A stretch of DNA of 5,235 nt from an uncultured archaeon (GTDB lineage: Archaea; Thermoproteota; CALKCG01; B24): NCBI GenBank assembly GCA_938082915.1, contig CALKCG010000161.1, forward strand, positions 1 to 5,235, read 5' to 3'. Under the pieces are notes generated by a model that saw only the letters and a list, made by a program, of their open reading frames with translations, was not told the DNA's origin and did not search any database. The stretch's first letter is position 1; each line of letters begins with the position of its first letter. The translations under genes were made by a program, and so were the position numbers. Below, one piece after another: positions 1-5,235 of the stretch.

Positions 1-20
1 TTAAACTGGCTAACAGGTCT

Positions 21-359
21 TCAGAGAACATCTAAGATTTTTATCCCCTCTTCTTCTATCGTCTTTATCCACTTTGAACGTTTACAGTCTTCAAACTCCC
101 TCCTCGACATTATATGCAGTTCAACCCTTGGAAGTTTAATGCTTTTCATCAAAGTTTTATAAACCTCGCTTTCACTGCTTTTCGTATCGTCGAATACGAC
201 GAAGACGTCGATGTCGCTTGCAACGGTATAATTCCCCCTAGCATATGATCCAAACAGTAAAACCTTACATAACCCTAAGCGTTCACGGTTTTCTTCAACG
301 CATCTACTGACCTCTTTAACGACTTCCTCCCTGTTAAATCTTGGAAAGAATACTTTCAC
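21..359 (-). CDS. MNT-type minimal nucleotidyltransferase, antitoxin of HEPN/MNT pair
   Basis: Predicted small nucleotidyltransferase of the Pol-beta superfamily (MNT). Studied relatives silence their HEPN partner by transferring AMP to a tyrosine near the HEPN active site. With a GTG start at 359 the product is 112 residues. It shows LLFGSYARG (about residues 34-42) with the GS pair at 37-38, the metal-binding D-I-D at 49-51, and a likely third acidic residue at E80 in RVELHIM, so the catalytic set looks complete. The frame stays open up to an ATG at 482, but the extra 41 residues lie inside the HEPN gene in another frame and do not resemble an MNT N-terminus. The GTG at 359 gives the usual 35 or so residues before GSYARG and overlaps the HEPN end by 26 bases, which suggests co-translation. 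No good Shine-Dalgarno precedes this GTG. Family call is firm; start is moderately sure; antitoxin role is inferred from family and neighbour. Confidence 0.88.
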   Translation of the reverse strand: MKVFFPRFNREEVVKEVSRCVEENRERLGLCKVLLFGSYARGNYTVASDIDVFVVFDDTKSSESEVYKTLMKSIKLPRVELHIMSRREFEDCKRSKWIKTIEEEGIKILDVL

Positions 360-729
360 AGAACTTGAATATTTTTTCAGCGTATTCAATTGAACGTTCA
401 GCCTCCCTTCGCGTATACCTCCTCCTAGGGGAGGAAGATGGGTGCACATTGGGATAACGCGCAGATATATATGCTTTATCAAGCTCTAAAGCGTAATCCA
501 GCAATTCACTGCCGACCTCAAATCTACCTCTTAAGCTGGAGAGTAAGTCGAAGACCGAATGACCCCAAGCTTCAGCTCCAAGCTTTTGAAGGACCGCTTT
601 AACGGACTTTTCAGCAGACTGCTGGGCTGAAAAACAAGCCCAATCGTAAAAGCCAGACCTTAAATCGTTTTTCGCATGTTCTAAATCGCCCTCGGCTTGA
701 TCCATCCAGTCTCTACTTCTCTCAACCAT
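334..729 (-). CDS. HEPN-domain RNase, toxin of HEPN/MNT pair
   Basis: A 131-residue all-helical HEPN protein, the usual length for the family. The N-terminal WMDQAEGDLEHA and AQQSAEKSVKAVL (about residues 35-47) are typical HEPN helices, followed by GHSVFDLL (57-63 region). The catalytic R-x4-H is intact as R91-YPNV-H96 in SARYPNVHP, as in HEPN RNases that cut RNA. Y92, beside R91, and Y105 are candidate targets for AMP modification by the MNT partner; this is inference from studied pairs. The ATG at 729 is supported by a TATA-like box about 35 bases upstream and by the conserved N-terminus beginning at once. No Shine-Dalgarno is seen, which fits a short leader. It is the first gene of a two-gene operon and overlaps the MNT gene. 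An alternative in-frame Met at residue 9 would cut into the conserved first helix. Confidence 0.9.
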   Translation of the reverse strand: MVERSRDWMDQAEGDLEHAKNDLRSGFYDWACFSAQQSAEKSVKAVLQKLGAEAWGHSVFDLLSSLRGRFEVGSELLDYALELDKAYISARYPNVHPSSSPRRRYTRREAERSIEYAEKIFKFCESILSKI

Positions 730-760
730 AACGCATCAATTCATAATAACAAATAAGGTA

Positions 761-768
761 TATTTAAA
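761..768 (-). promoter_or_regulatory. TATA box of HEPN/MNT operon
   Basis: On the minus strand this reads TTTAAATA, preceded by a T run, close to the archaeal TATA consensus. Its centre is about 35 bases ahead of the HEPN ATG at 729. Transcription would then start near 738-740 with a leader of about 10 bases. No purine-rich Shine-Dalgarno lies between box and start codon. Confidence 0.6.
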
Positions 769-795
769 AACCGTGTCGTGAGCATTTGAAGACCA

Positions 796-836
796 ACTTA
801 GAAAATTAACGATTGTAGGCTGTGGCGCCCACCTAC
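796..836 (-). terminator. Possible hairpin and T-rich 3' end of PP-loop gene
   Basis: On the minus strand positions 836-815 can fold. GTAG pairs with CTAC (outer) and GTGG with CCAC (inner) around a GCG loop, with a three-base bulge on the 3' side. The hairpin includes the TAG stop of the PP-loop gene at 833-835. It is followed by AATCGTTAATTTTC, a modest T-rich stretch. Archaea terminate mainly at T tracts, so the hairpin may stabilise the mRNA end rather than terminate. It also separates this gene from the HEPN promoter. Confidence 0.3.
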
Positions 837-2197
837 TGCAGGTCTTTAAGCTCTTCTCGAAAGATTTTAAAGATTTTATCCTTCAATTCTTCAGGCATTG
901 TTTTCGCATGGTGGATTCCGAAGAATTTCTTCTTCAACTCCTTCTCCCTCTTCTCCGCCTCCTCTAGGTAGGTTTTCTTGAAAAGCTCCATTAGGTCCCC
1001 TTCATATCCATTCCGATAGGCCATTAAAAAGGCTAAGAGCTGCTCATCTCTTCCAAGTCCTGAAGAGTCGTATCCGTAGTTGCCCCTACCAACGTTGAAT
1101 AGGCAGAAGAGTTCTCTGTACTTCGATTCAAGCATATCGGTTGGCACATCCAGCTTCCTCGGGTCGATGTCGTTGGCTAAAAAGAAGATGTACATTCGCG
1201 CACATTTAGAGCAATTTCCACACCAACGCGACCCCTTAAGCTCGAACAAATTCTCCCCACAGGACATCTGATACTTGGCTATCTCAGGGTAGCGGTTGTG
1301 TAGAATCCTTATGATCGCTAAGTCATGTAACGATTCGACCAAAGAACCGACGGAAAGCTTTTCCAAACCCAGGGTTTTGACGACTTCCCTAAATTTGAAA
1401 ATCCATTCGCTGCTCTGCTCGTAGACTGGATTACACCAGAAGCCTTCTTCATCGAAGAAGCCCTCATCGCAAGACTTCTCATTGCCGAAAAATATGTACT
1501 TAGCCTTCTCAGCATACGCTATCGGTAGAAGCATAAGACCAATCTGTGTTAGTTGCAACTCCCAACCATACCAGCCTCTTTCCTTCAAGCTCTTATCAGG
1601 TTCTCGAAGAGCCCCCAATCCATTATCGATAAACAGAACTTCCTCCTCAAACTCTTCGAAGAACCTCTTGGAAAGTTTCTCTTTGAAGTAGTTCTCCCGG
1701 ACGGTGAGAGGCTCTCTAACGTAAACGAGTATGGGTTTCACCCCAACCTCCCTACAGAGGGCATAGGTAAGTAGGCTATCCTTTCCAAAGGAGAATAGTA
1801 GAACAGCCGCATCTGCTAGATCTTCCTGACTTAAGATATATTCTGAAGCATCTCCTCCTTCAAAAAGGTACTGGAATTCTGAGAATCTTCTAAGCAATTC
1901 CGATGTCTTCTGAGACTTTAGAAAAGCCGTCGCTGGTAGAGATAGTTTAAAGCCCTCTTCGATCAAATCTTTTGCCGAAGGTTTGGACATTTGATACTTG
2001 ACGACGTTTCTACCCATTAGGAAAGGCAGGTGAATCGTTGATGCGAAAGCCAAGTTCTCCGCTAGAATCTTCTTGGCAGGCCTCGGGTACTTTTCAAAGA
2101 AGCCCTTGGGAAAGACGATTGAGAAGGGCTCTCCATCGACATCTACCGAAATACGGTTCTCTCCTACTTGCACTTCAACGAGTATTGGTGAAGTCAT
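833..2197 (-). CDS. PP-loop ATPase with QueC/MurL-like zinc site, substrate unknown
   Basis: A 454-residue enzyme of the PP-loop (N-type ATP pyrophosphatase) superfamily, which activates a substrate by adenylation. Residues 1-130 form an N-terminal region without a recognised motif. The PP-loop is LLFSFGKDSLLTY with S-F-G-K-D-S at 136-141, where the usual second glycine is replaced by Phe. Next come FFGNEKSCDEG (236-246) and NPVYEQSSEW (256-265), which resemble the NE and N-x-x-Y-S blocks I recall from MurL-type epimerases. A QueC-like zinc site follows: C313 in MSCGEN, then C326-x2-C329-x2-C332 in WCGNCSKC. About 120 residues follow, ending in a Lys/Glu-rich helix. QueC is about half this length, so the full architecture fits MurL better. 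Peptidoglycan is not expected in an archaeon, so a MurL reaction is not assumed. The ATG at 2197 is backed by a TATA box 30 bases upstream. The superfamily is sure; the activity is not. Confidence 0.9.
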   Translation of the reverse strand: MTSPILVEVQVGENRISVDVDGEPFSIVFPKGFFEKYPRPAKKILAENLAFASTIHLPFLMGRNVVKYQMSKPSAKDLIEEGFKLSLPATAFLKSQKTSELLRRFSEFQYLFEGGDASEYILSQEDLADAAVLLFSFGKDSLLTYALCREVGVKPILVYVREPLTVRENYFKEKLSKRFFEEFEEEVLFIDNGLGALREPDKSLKERGWYGWELQLTQIGLMLLPIAYAEKAKYIFFGNEKSCDEGFFDEEGFWCNPVYEQSSEWIFKFREVVKTLGLEKLSVGSLVESLHDLAIIRILHNRYPEIAKYQMSCGENLFELKGSRWCGNCSKCARMYIFFLANDIDPRKLDVPTDMLESKYRELFCLFNVGRGNYGYDSSGLGRDEQLLAFLMAYRNGYEGDLMELFKKTYLEEAEKREKELKKKFFGIHHAKTMPEELKDKIFKIFREELKDLQ

Positions 2198-2222
2198 TAG
2201 AATTAGCCCATAAATTCTTCGT

Positions 2223-2230
2223 GTTTAAAA
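2223..2230 (-). promoter_or_regulatory. TATA box of PP-loop gene
   Basis: The minus strand reads TTTTAAAC, centred about 30 bases ahead of the ATG at 2197. A transcript would start within a few bases of the ATG, that is nearly leaderless, and no Shine-Dalgarno is present. The box lies in the 36-base gap after the radical SAM gene, so the PP-loop gene can probably be transcribed on its own. Confidence 0.5.
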
Positions 2231-2233
2231 CTA

Positions 2234-3151
2234 TTAACTTTTCGCCCCTTTAAATAAGAGCGTATCGCCTCGATCGCACGTAGTCGAATATGGAAAATCC
2301 ACGCTATCTAAACACGTTGAATAACCTATTCCACGTTTTAAACAAGCCGAGTAAATAGGCATGTGTAGCATTCGCTTAACGTCGTCTTTAAGCTCGTAGC
2401 AATTACCGGTCCAAACGCCGTAGGACTTATAGTAGGGTCGTAGTCCGTAGTAAAAGACGGGGCTTGCCTTCGCAGTCGCACCCACAAGCCTTAAACATTT
2501 TGCTATGACGAGTTTTACACCGATTTCACAGATTTTCTCGACAAGCGCTTCTAAGTCTGAGGGTGACTGGCCGGGGATTTCTCCAAAGCGTGGAATGATT
2601 GGGTCTACTCGAATTGCGACGTTGAAGCCAACTTCGACCAACCTTTTCGCTGCTTCCATCCTCTCCATTGGGGAAGGTGCATTCGGCTCGAAGGACTTTA
2701 AATCTAAGCTTATGATAGTTGTTTCTATCAAAGTCCTCTTAGAATCCATAGCCTCTAAATACTTCGACTCTAGAAGCTTTGATGGGTTTTTAGTGACTAC
2801 TATTATTGGAAAACCGTTTTCAGTTAAAAGTCTAATCGTATACAATGTATGCTCATACTTGTCTTCCAACGGTTGAAGGGGGTCGCAGGAATTTGAAATA
2901 CTCACGGGTAGCTTGTTCAACCCGATTTCAACGGCCCTTTCAACGTCTCTCTTAAGATTCTCTTCAAAGTTGGGTTTACGTCTAGGCTTGTCAAAACCAC
3001 GTATATACGCTCTAGCGTAGCAGTATACACATTGGAAGGCGCACCCAGTATATACATTGACTTCGAGTCTAAGGGGACATATTTTCGGTCGAAACGGGTT
3101 GAACTTCTTCAATACTTTCGCATATTTCTCATAGTCTTGAAGGATATTCAA
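2234..3151 (-). CDS. SplB-like radical SAM protein (COG1533 type)
   Basis: A 305-residue radical SAM enzyme that should bind a 4Fe-4S cluster and cleave S-adenosylmethionine. The cluster motif is TGCAFQCVYCYARAY, with C37-x3-C41-x2-C44. Further landmarks typical of the spore-photoproduct-lyase-like group are SNSCDPLQPLE (87-97), VVTKNPSKLL (118-127), ISLDL (147-151) and RVDPIIPRFG (181-190). The C-terminal end has three more cysteines (C270, C280, C292), which could hold a further metal site; this is inference. Spore photoproduct lyase itself is not implied, since most COG1533 members have no known substrate. The start is a TTG at 3151. An in-frame ATG at 3160 is followed at once by TAG, and the TTG puts the cluster 37 residues in, usual for the group. 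The next in-frame TTG, at residue 14, is less likely. The PP-loop gene follows 36 bases downstream. Confidence 0.92.
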   Translation of the reverse strand: MNILQDYEKYAKVLKKFNPFRPKICPLRLEVNVYTGCAFQCVYCYARAYIRGFDKPRRKPNFEENLKRDVERAVEIGLNKLPVSISNSCDPLQPLEDKYEHTLYTIRLLTENGFPIIVVTKNPSKLLESKYLEAMDSKRTLIETTIISLDLKSFEPNAPSPMERMEAAKRLVEVGFNVAIRVDPIIPRFGEIPGQSPSDLEALVEKICEIGVKLVIAKCLRLVGATAKASPVFYYGLRPYYKSYGVWTGNCYELKDDVKRMLHMPIYSACLKRGIGYSTCLDSVDFPYSTTCDRGDTLLFKGAKS

Positions 3152-3338
3152 ACCCTACATTACCAGTTAAACTTCACCTGCTGAAGGTTAAAAAGAGTTC
3201 TCCAGCAAATAGCGAAACGGTGGTTTTAAACTTACGGTAGAGCTCAATTCCGGAACGTCGGAGTAGAAGAGCTATACGATGAAAGAGTTGAGTAAACCTC
3301 CATAATCCCATTTTCCACGCAACCACTCGTTAACGCAT
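3152..3338. other. Intergenic stretch between exporter operon and radical SAM gene
   Basis: This stretch of about 190 bases has no confident gene. It holds the radical SAM promoter near 3188-3196, and a second A/T-rich box near 3223-3231 (minus strand GTTTAAAAC) that could be an alternative promoter with a longer leader. A 50-codon minus-strand frame, GTG at 3326 to TGA at 3174, lies in it; it is too short to be trusted and runs over the TATA box. No clear terminator hairpin was seen behind the permease stop. Confidence 0.5.
3188..3196 (-). promoter_or_regulatory. Candidate TATA box of radical SAM gene
   Basis: The minus strand reads TCTTTTTAA, centred about 40 bases ahead of the TTG start at 3151. 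It predicts a transcript start near 3165 and a leader of about 14 bases. The match to the archaeal consensus is moderate. AGGTGA at 3174-3179 looks like a Shine-Dalgarno but lies too far (22 bases) from the TTG and upstream of the predicted transcript start. Confidence 0.4.
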
Positions 3339-4103
3339 TCACTCTATTATCCGTCTAAAGCTTATCGATGCCAGAGTAAACATTACCATATCGAATATCG
3401 CTATTGCAAGTAAATCCACCAAGAGGTTGGAGAGGTTTCCAGTGATCAGAAGCCCCCTTACAGCATCGACGACGTAACTTAATGGATTCACTATCGAAAA
3501 TTCTCTTAAAATCGGCGGCATTAATTGAACAGGGTATAAAGCATTGCTTGCGAAGAATAACGGCATGGTTATTGCTTGACCTATCCCCATAAACCTCTCC
3601 CTCGTCTTCATAAAAGAAGCTACGAGTATTGATGCGGCTGCAAAACCGCCAGATGCGAAAAATATCACGACAAAGGCCAATATTAAATACGCTGGGTTGG
3701 CTAGGAATCTCACGCCGACTATAACAGCTACAGGGAAGATTATCAGGGCTTGGAAGATCGCCCTCACACCCGAAGCCATAGCCCTGCCGACTACTATAGA
3801 GTATCTGGAGACTGGAGCCACGAGAAGCTTCTTCAGAATACCTGAGTCGCGCTCCCATACTATCGTCAACCCGTAGAATATGCTTATGAACGTTGTCGAT
3901 TGAATTATGACGCCAGGCGTGATGAAATCTATATATGGTACGCCACCCGTCGGTATAGCCCTAATGCTGCCCATAACATTGCCGTATATGACTATCCATA
4001 GAATGGGTTGAACGGCTCTGGAGTATATCTCCGTCCTATCATGGGCTAGTCTCCTCAATTCAAGCTCGATCATAGCCAGCATGTTTTTAAAAGCCGCGGT
4101 CAT
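3339..4103 (-). CDS. ABC-2 type exporter permease (DrrB-like)
   Basis: A 254-residue integral membrane subunit of an ABC exporter, the usual length for ABC-2 permeases of the DrrB/NodJ type. After a charged cytoplasmic N-terminus (to about residue 29) it shows about six hydrophobic segments: 30-46, 60-82, 112-131, 138-165, 172-192 and 226-248. The family hallmark WERDSGILKKLLVAPVSR is at 83-100, the cytoplasmic region that couples to the ATPase, and NPLSYVVDAVRGL is at 206-218. The ATG at 4103 sits one base after the stop of the ATPase gene and is preceded by a strong Shine-Dalgarno, so the two are co-transcribed and made together. The substrate cannot be read from the sequence; relatives export drugs, lipids or polysaccharides. 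The gene ends in TGA with no other gene following closely. Confidence 0.93.
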   Translation of the reverse strand: MTAAFKNMLAMIELELRRLAHDRTEIYSRAVQPILWIVIYGNVMGSIRAIPTGGVPYIDFITPGVIIQSTTFISIFYGLTIVWERDSGILKKLLVAPVSRYSIVVGRAMASGVRAIFQALIIFPVAVIVGVRFLANPAYLILAFVVIFFASGGFAAASILVASFMKTRERFMGIGQAITMPLFFASNALYPVQLMPPILREFSIVNPLSYVVDAVRGLLITGNLSNLLVDLLAIAIFDMVMFTLASISFRRIIE

Positions 4104-4104
4104 A

Positions 4105-5106
4105 CTACCCCCTCCTAATCATATACCTCATCTGTCTAACGTCGCTTACCCTCCCCCTTTCCTCAAGCCTAGCTCCAGTGTATTTGAGGAAGACGTCGTC
4201 TAAAGTCGGTTTGGTTATAGAAATCCTGTTCACGCTTAATGCTTTAGATTTTAGAAGGTCTGTAATGTATGGTAGGGAAGACTCCGCATCGTCGACGAGG
4301 ATATTTAGGTCTCTATTCTCCATAAAGACGCCTCTTACGAATTTCAACCTACTGATCTCCTCTAAAAGCCAAGGCTTAGATTGATGGTTCTCCAGGGTAA
4401 ACGATACTACCTCCCCACCTACGGAGTGTTTAAGCTCTTCACTCGTACCTCTTGCTACCATCTTCCCCCGATCTATTATGGCTATGTCGTCGGCGTATAG
4501 GTCTGCTTCATCCATGTAATGAGTGTTGAAGAATATAGTCACACCGTATTCTTTTTTAAACAGGTTTAACTTTTCCCAGACTATCTTCCTCGCACCAGGG
4601 TCTAAACCTATGGTCGGCTCATCTAGAAACATTATTCTAGGTTTAACAAGCATGGCGCAGGCTATTTCAAGCCTCCTTATCATACCGCCAGAGTACGTTC
4701 TAACAAGTTCCCCTTTAACATCGCTTAAACCCATTATATCCAAAGCCTCATCTATCATCTTCTCCCTCTCTAAGCGGGGAACCCCGAAAACCTTAGCGTA
4801 TATTAAGAGGTTTTCATATCCGCTAATGTCGGTCCAGACACTCATCTCCTGAGGTACATAGCTAATCAATTTTCTAACCTTACCGCTATCACGGGTCACA
4901 TTTAAACCGAAAACGTAGGCTTCACCAGCTGAGGGTTTAAGCTGCGTCGTTAGAATTCTCATAAGCGTAGTTTTACCAGCACCATTTGGGCCAAGTAATG
5001 CAAAAGTTTCACCAGCTTCAACCATTAGATTTACATCGTCTAAAGCTTTCACTTTTCCACCATAAACCTTAATGAGGTTTTTCACATAAACTGCAAAATC
5101 CACCAT
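4105..5106 (-). CDS. ABC exporter ATP-binding protein (DrrA-like, DUF4162 tail)
   Basis: The 333-residue ATPase subunit that powers the ABC-2 permease encoded next. All core motifs are intact: Walker A GPNGAGKTT at 39-47, Q-loop Q86 in YVPQE, signature YSGGMIRR at 138-145, Walker B IMFLDEPT at 158-165, D-loop GLDP at 167-170 and switch H196 in NTHYMDEAD. The part after about residue 225 is the C-terminal domain typical of DrrA-like exporters, ending with PTLDDVFLKYTG at 300-311. A charged tail of about 20 residues follows, whose last codons (Arg-Arg-Gly) double as the Shine-Dalgarno of the permease gene. The ATG at 5106 fits the conserved N-terminus and a TATA box about 29 bases upstream. The protein should act at the inner face of the cell membrane as a dimer. 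Confidence 0.96.
   Translation of the reverse strand: MVDFAVYVKNLIKVYGGKVKALDDVNLMVEAGETFALLGPNGAGKTTLMRILTTQLKPSAGEAYVFGLNVTRDSGKVRKLISYVPQEMSVWTDISGYENLLIYAKVFGVPRLEREKMIDEALDIMGLSDVKGELVRTYSGGMIRRLEIACAMLVKPRIMFLDEPTIGLDPGARKIVWEKLNLFKKEYGVTIFFNTHYMDEADLYADDIAIIDRGKMVARGTSEELKHSVGGEVVSFTLENHQSKPWLLEEISRLKFVRGVFMENRDLNILVDDAESSLPYITDLLKSKALSVNRISITKPTLDDVFLKYTGARLEERGRVSDVRQMRYMIRRG
4108..4116 (-). promoter_or_regulatory. Strong Shine-Dalgarno of permease gene
   Basis: The minus strand reads AGGAGGGGG, four bases before the permease ATG at 4103 and immediately before the ATPase TAG stop. It encodes the final Arg-Arg-Gly of the ATPase. It fixes the permease start and indicates re-initiation or coupled translation in the operon. 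Confidence 0.85.
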
Positions 5107-5235
5107 TTTTCCCTAGAGAAGGCTAAAGGTTATATTAAAAAACTTTTTGGAAAAGAAAGATGAATTTCGTGTCAAACGCTGCGAAATCCAACTTCAACGT
5201 ACGTCGGAAGCCAAGTGGATTATGCATTAGGATCT
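5107..5235. other. Upstream region of exporter operon, window edge
   Basis: Beyond the exporter promoter nothing can be assigned with confidence. On the plus strand an ATG at 5160 opens a frame of 25 codons that runs off the window without a stop. On the minus strand a frame from the edge (5233) also stays open until a TAA near 5136. Either a divergent gene start or the 3' end of another minus-strand gene is possible, or neither. Confidence 0.35.
5131..5139 (-). promoter_or_regulatory. TATA box of ABC exporter operon
   Basis: The minus strand reads TTTAATATA, preceded by further T residues and an A-rich stretch that could serve as BRE. Its centre is about 29 bases ahead of the ATPase ATG at 5106, predicting a transcript start within a few bases of the ATG. 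A weak AGGG lies four bases before the ATG but may not be transcribed. Confidence 0.6.

Noticed and set aside
1..20. Short inverted match CTGttagcCAG behind the MNT stop as a terminator
   Set aside because: The stem is only about three base pairs and no T run follows within the window.
360..482. N-terminal extension of the MNT frame to an ATG at 482, giving 153 residues
   Set aside because: It would lie for about 150 bases inside the HEPN gene, and the 41 added residues do not look like an MNT N-terminus.
1080..2876. Open frames on the plus strand across the PP-loop and radical SAM genes (for example 2505-2876)
   Set aside because: They are antisense shadows of well-supported genes, with no recognisable motifs of their own.
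3155..3160. ATG directly followed by in-frame TAG ahead of the radical SAM gene, as a hint of pyrrolysine or readthrough
   Set aside because: The TTG two codons later gives a normal N-terminus. A TAA lies in frame a few codons upstream, and no other sign of recoding is present; the PP-loop and ATPase genes themselves end in TAG.
3355..3858. 167-residue minus-strand frame inside the permease gene
   Set aside because: It is an alternative frame of the permease, rich in Ser, Arg and Cys without domain signs, while the permease frame has clear family motifs.
1..5235. CRISPR array, insertion sequence, tRNA or rRNA
   Set aside because: Reading both strands showed no regularly spaced repeats, transposase motifs, terminal repeats or tRNA-like cloverleaf signals.

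Overview
The window reads as archaeal chromosomal DNA, probably from a thermophile in or near the Thermoproteota. This assignment is inference from three things. TTTAAATA-like boxes lie about 30 to 40 bases ahead of first genes. First genes have almost no leader, whereas the one clear internal gene has a strong Shine-Dalgarno. The gene families present (HEPN/MNT pair, SplB-like radical SAM, DrrAB-like ABC exporter) are also common in such archaea. No rRNA, tRNA, CRISPR array or transposon was seen.

All six confident genes lie on the minus strand, so transcription runs from high to low coordinates. From right to left they are: (1) an ABC exporter operon at 3339-5106, with an ATPase followed one base later by its ABC-2 permease; (2) an intergenic stretch of about 190 bases; (3) a TTG-initiated SplB-like radical SAM protein at 2234-3151; (4) a large PP-loop ATPase with a QueC/MurL-type zinc site at 833-2197; (5) a two-gene HEPN/MNT toxin-antitoxin module at 21-729, with the HEPN RNase first and the nucleotidyltransferase overlapping its end. 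Each of these blocks has its own candidate TATA box.

The ABC pair should form one membrane exporter of unknown substrate. The HEPN protein is a predicted RNase toxin with an intact R-x4-H motif, and its MNT partner is a predicted AMP-transferring antitoxin with intact GS and DxD motifs. The radical SAM and PP-loop genes are adjacent and co-directional, 36 bases apart. They could share a pathway, but the PP-loop gene appears to have its own promoter.

The least-described element is the 454-residue PP-loop enzyme. It has the architecture of MurL-like enzymes in a presumed archaeal setting where murein is not expected, so its substrate is open. The right edge (5107-5235) holds the exporter promoter and an undecided stretch that is open on both strands.
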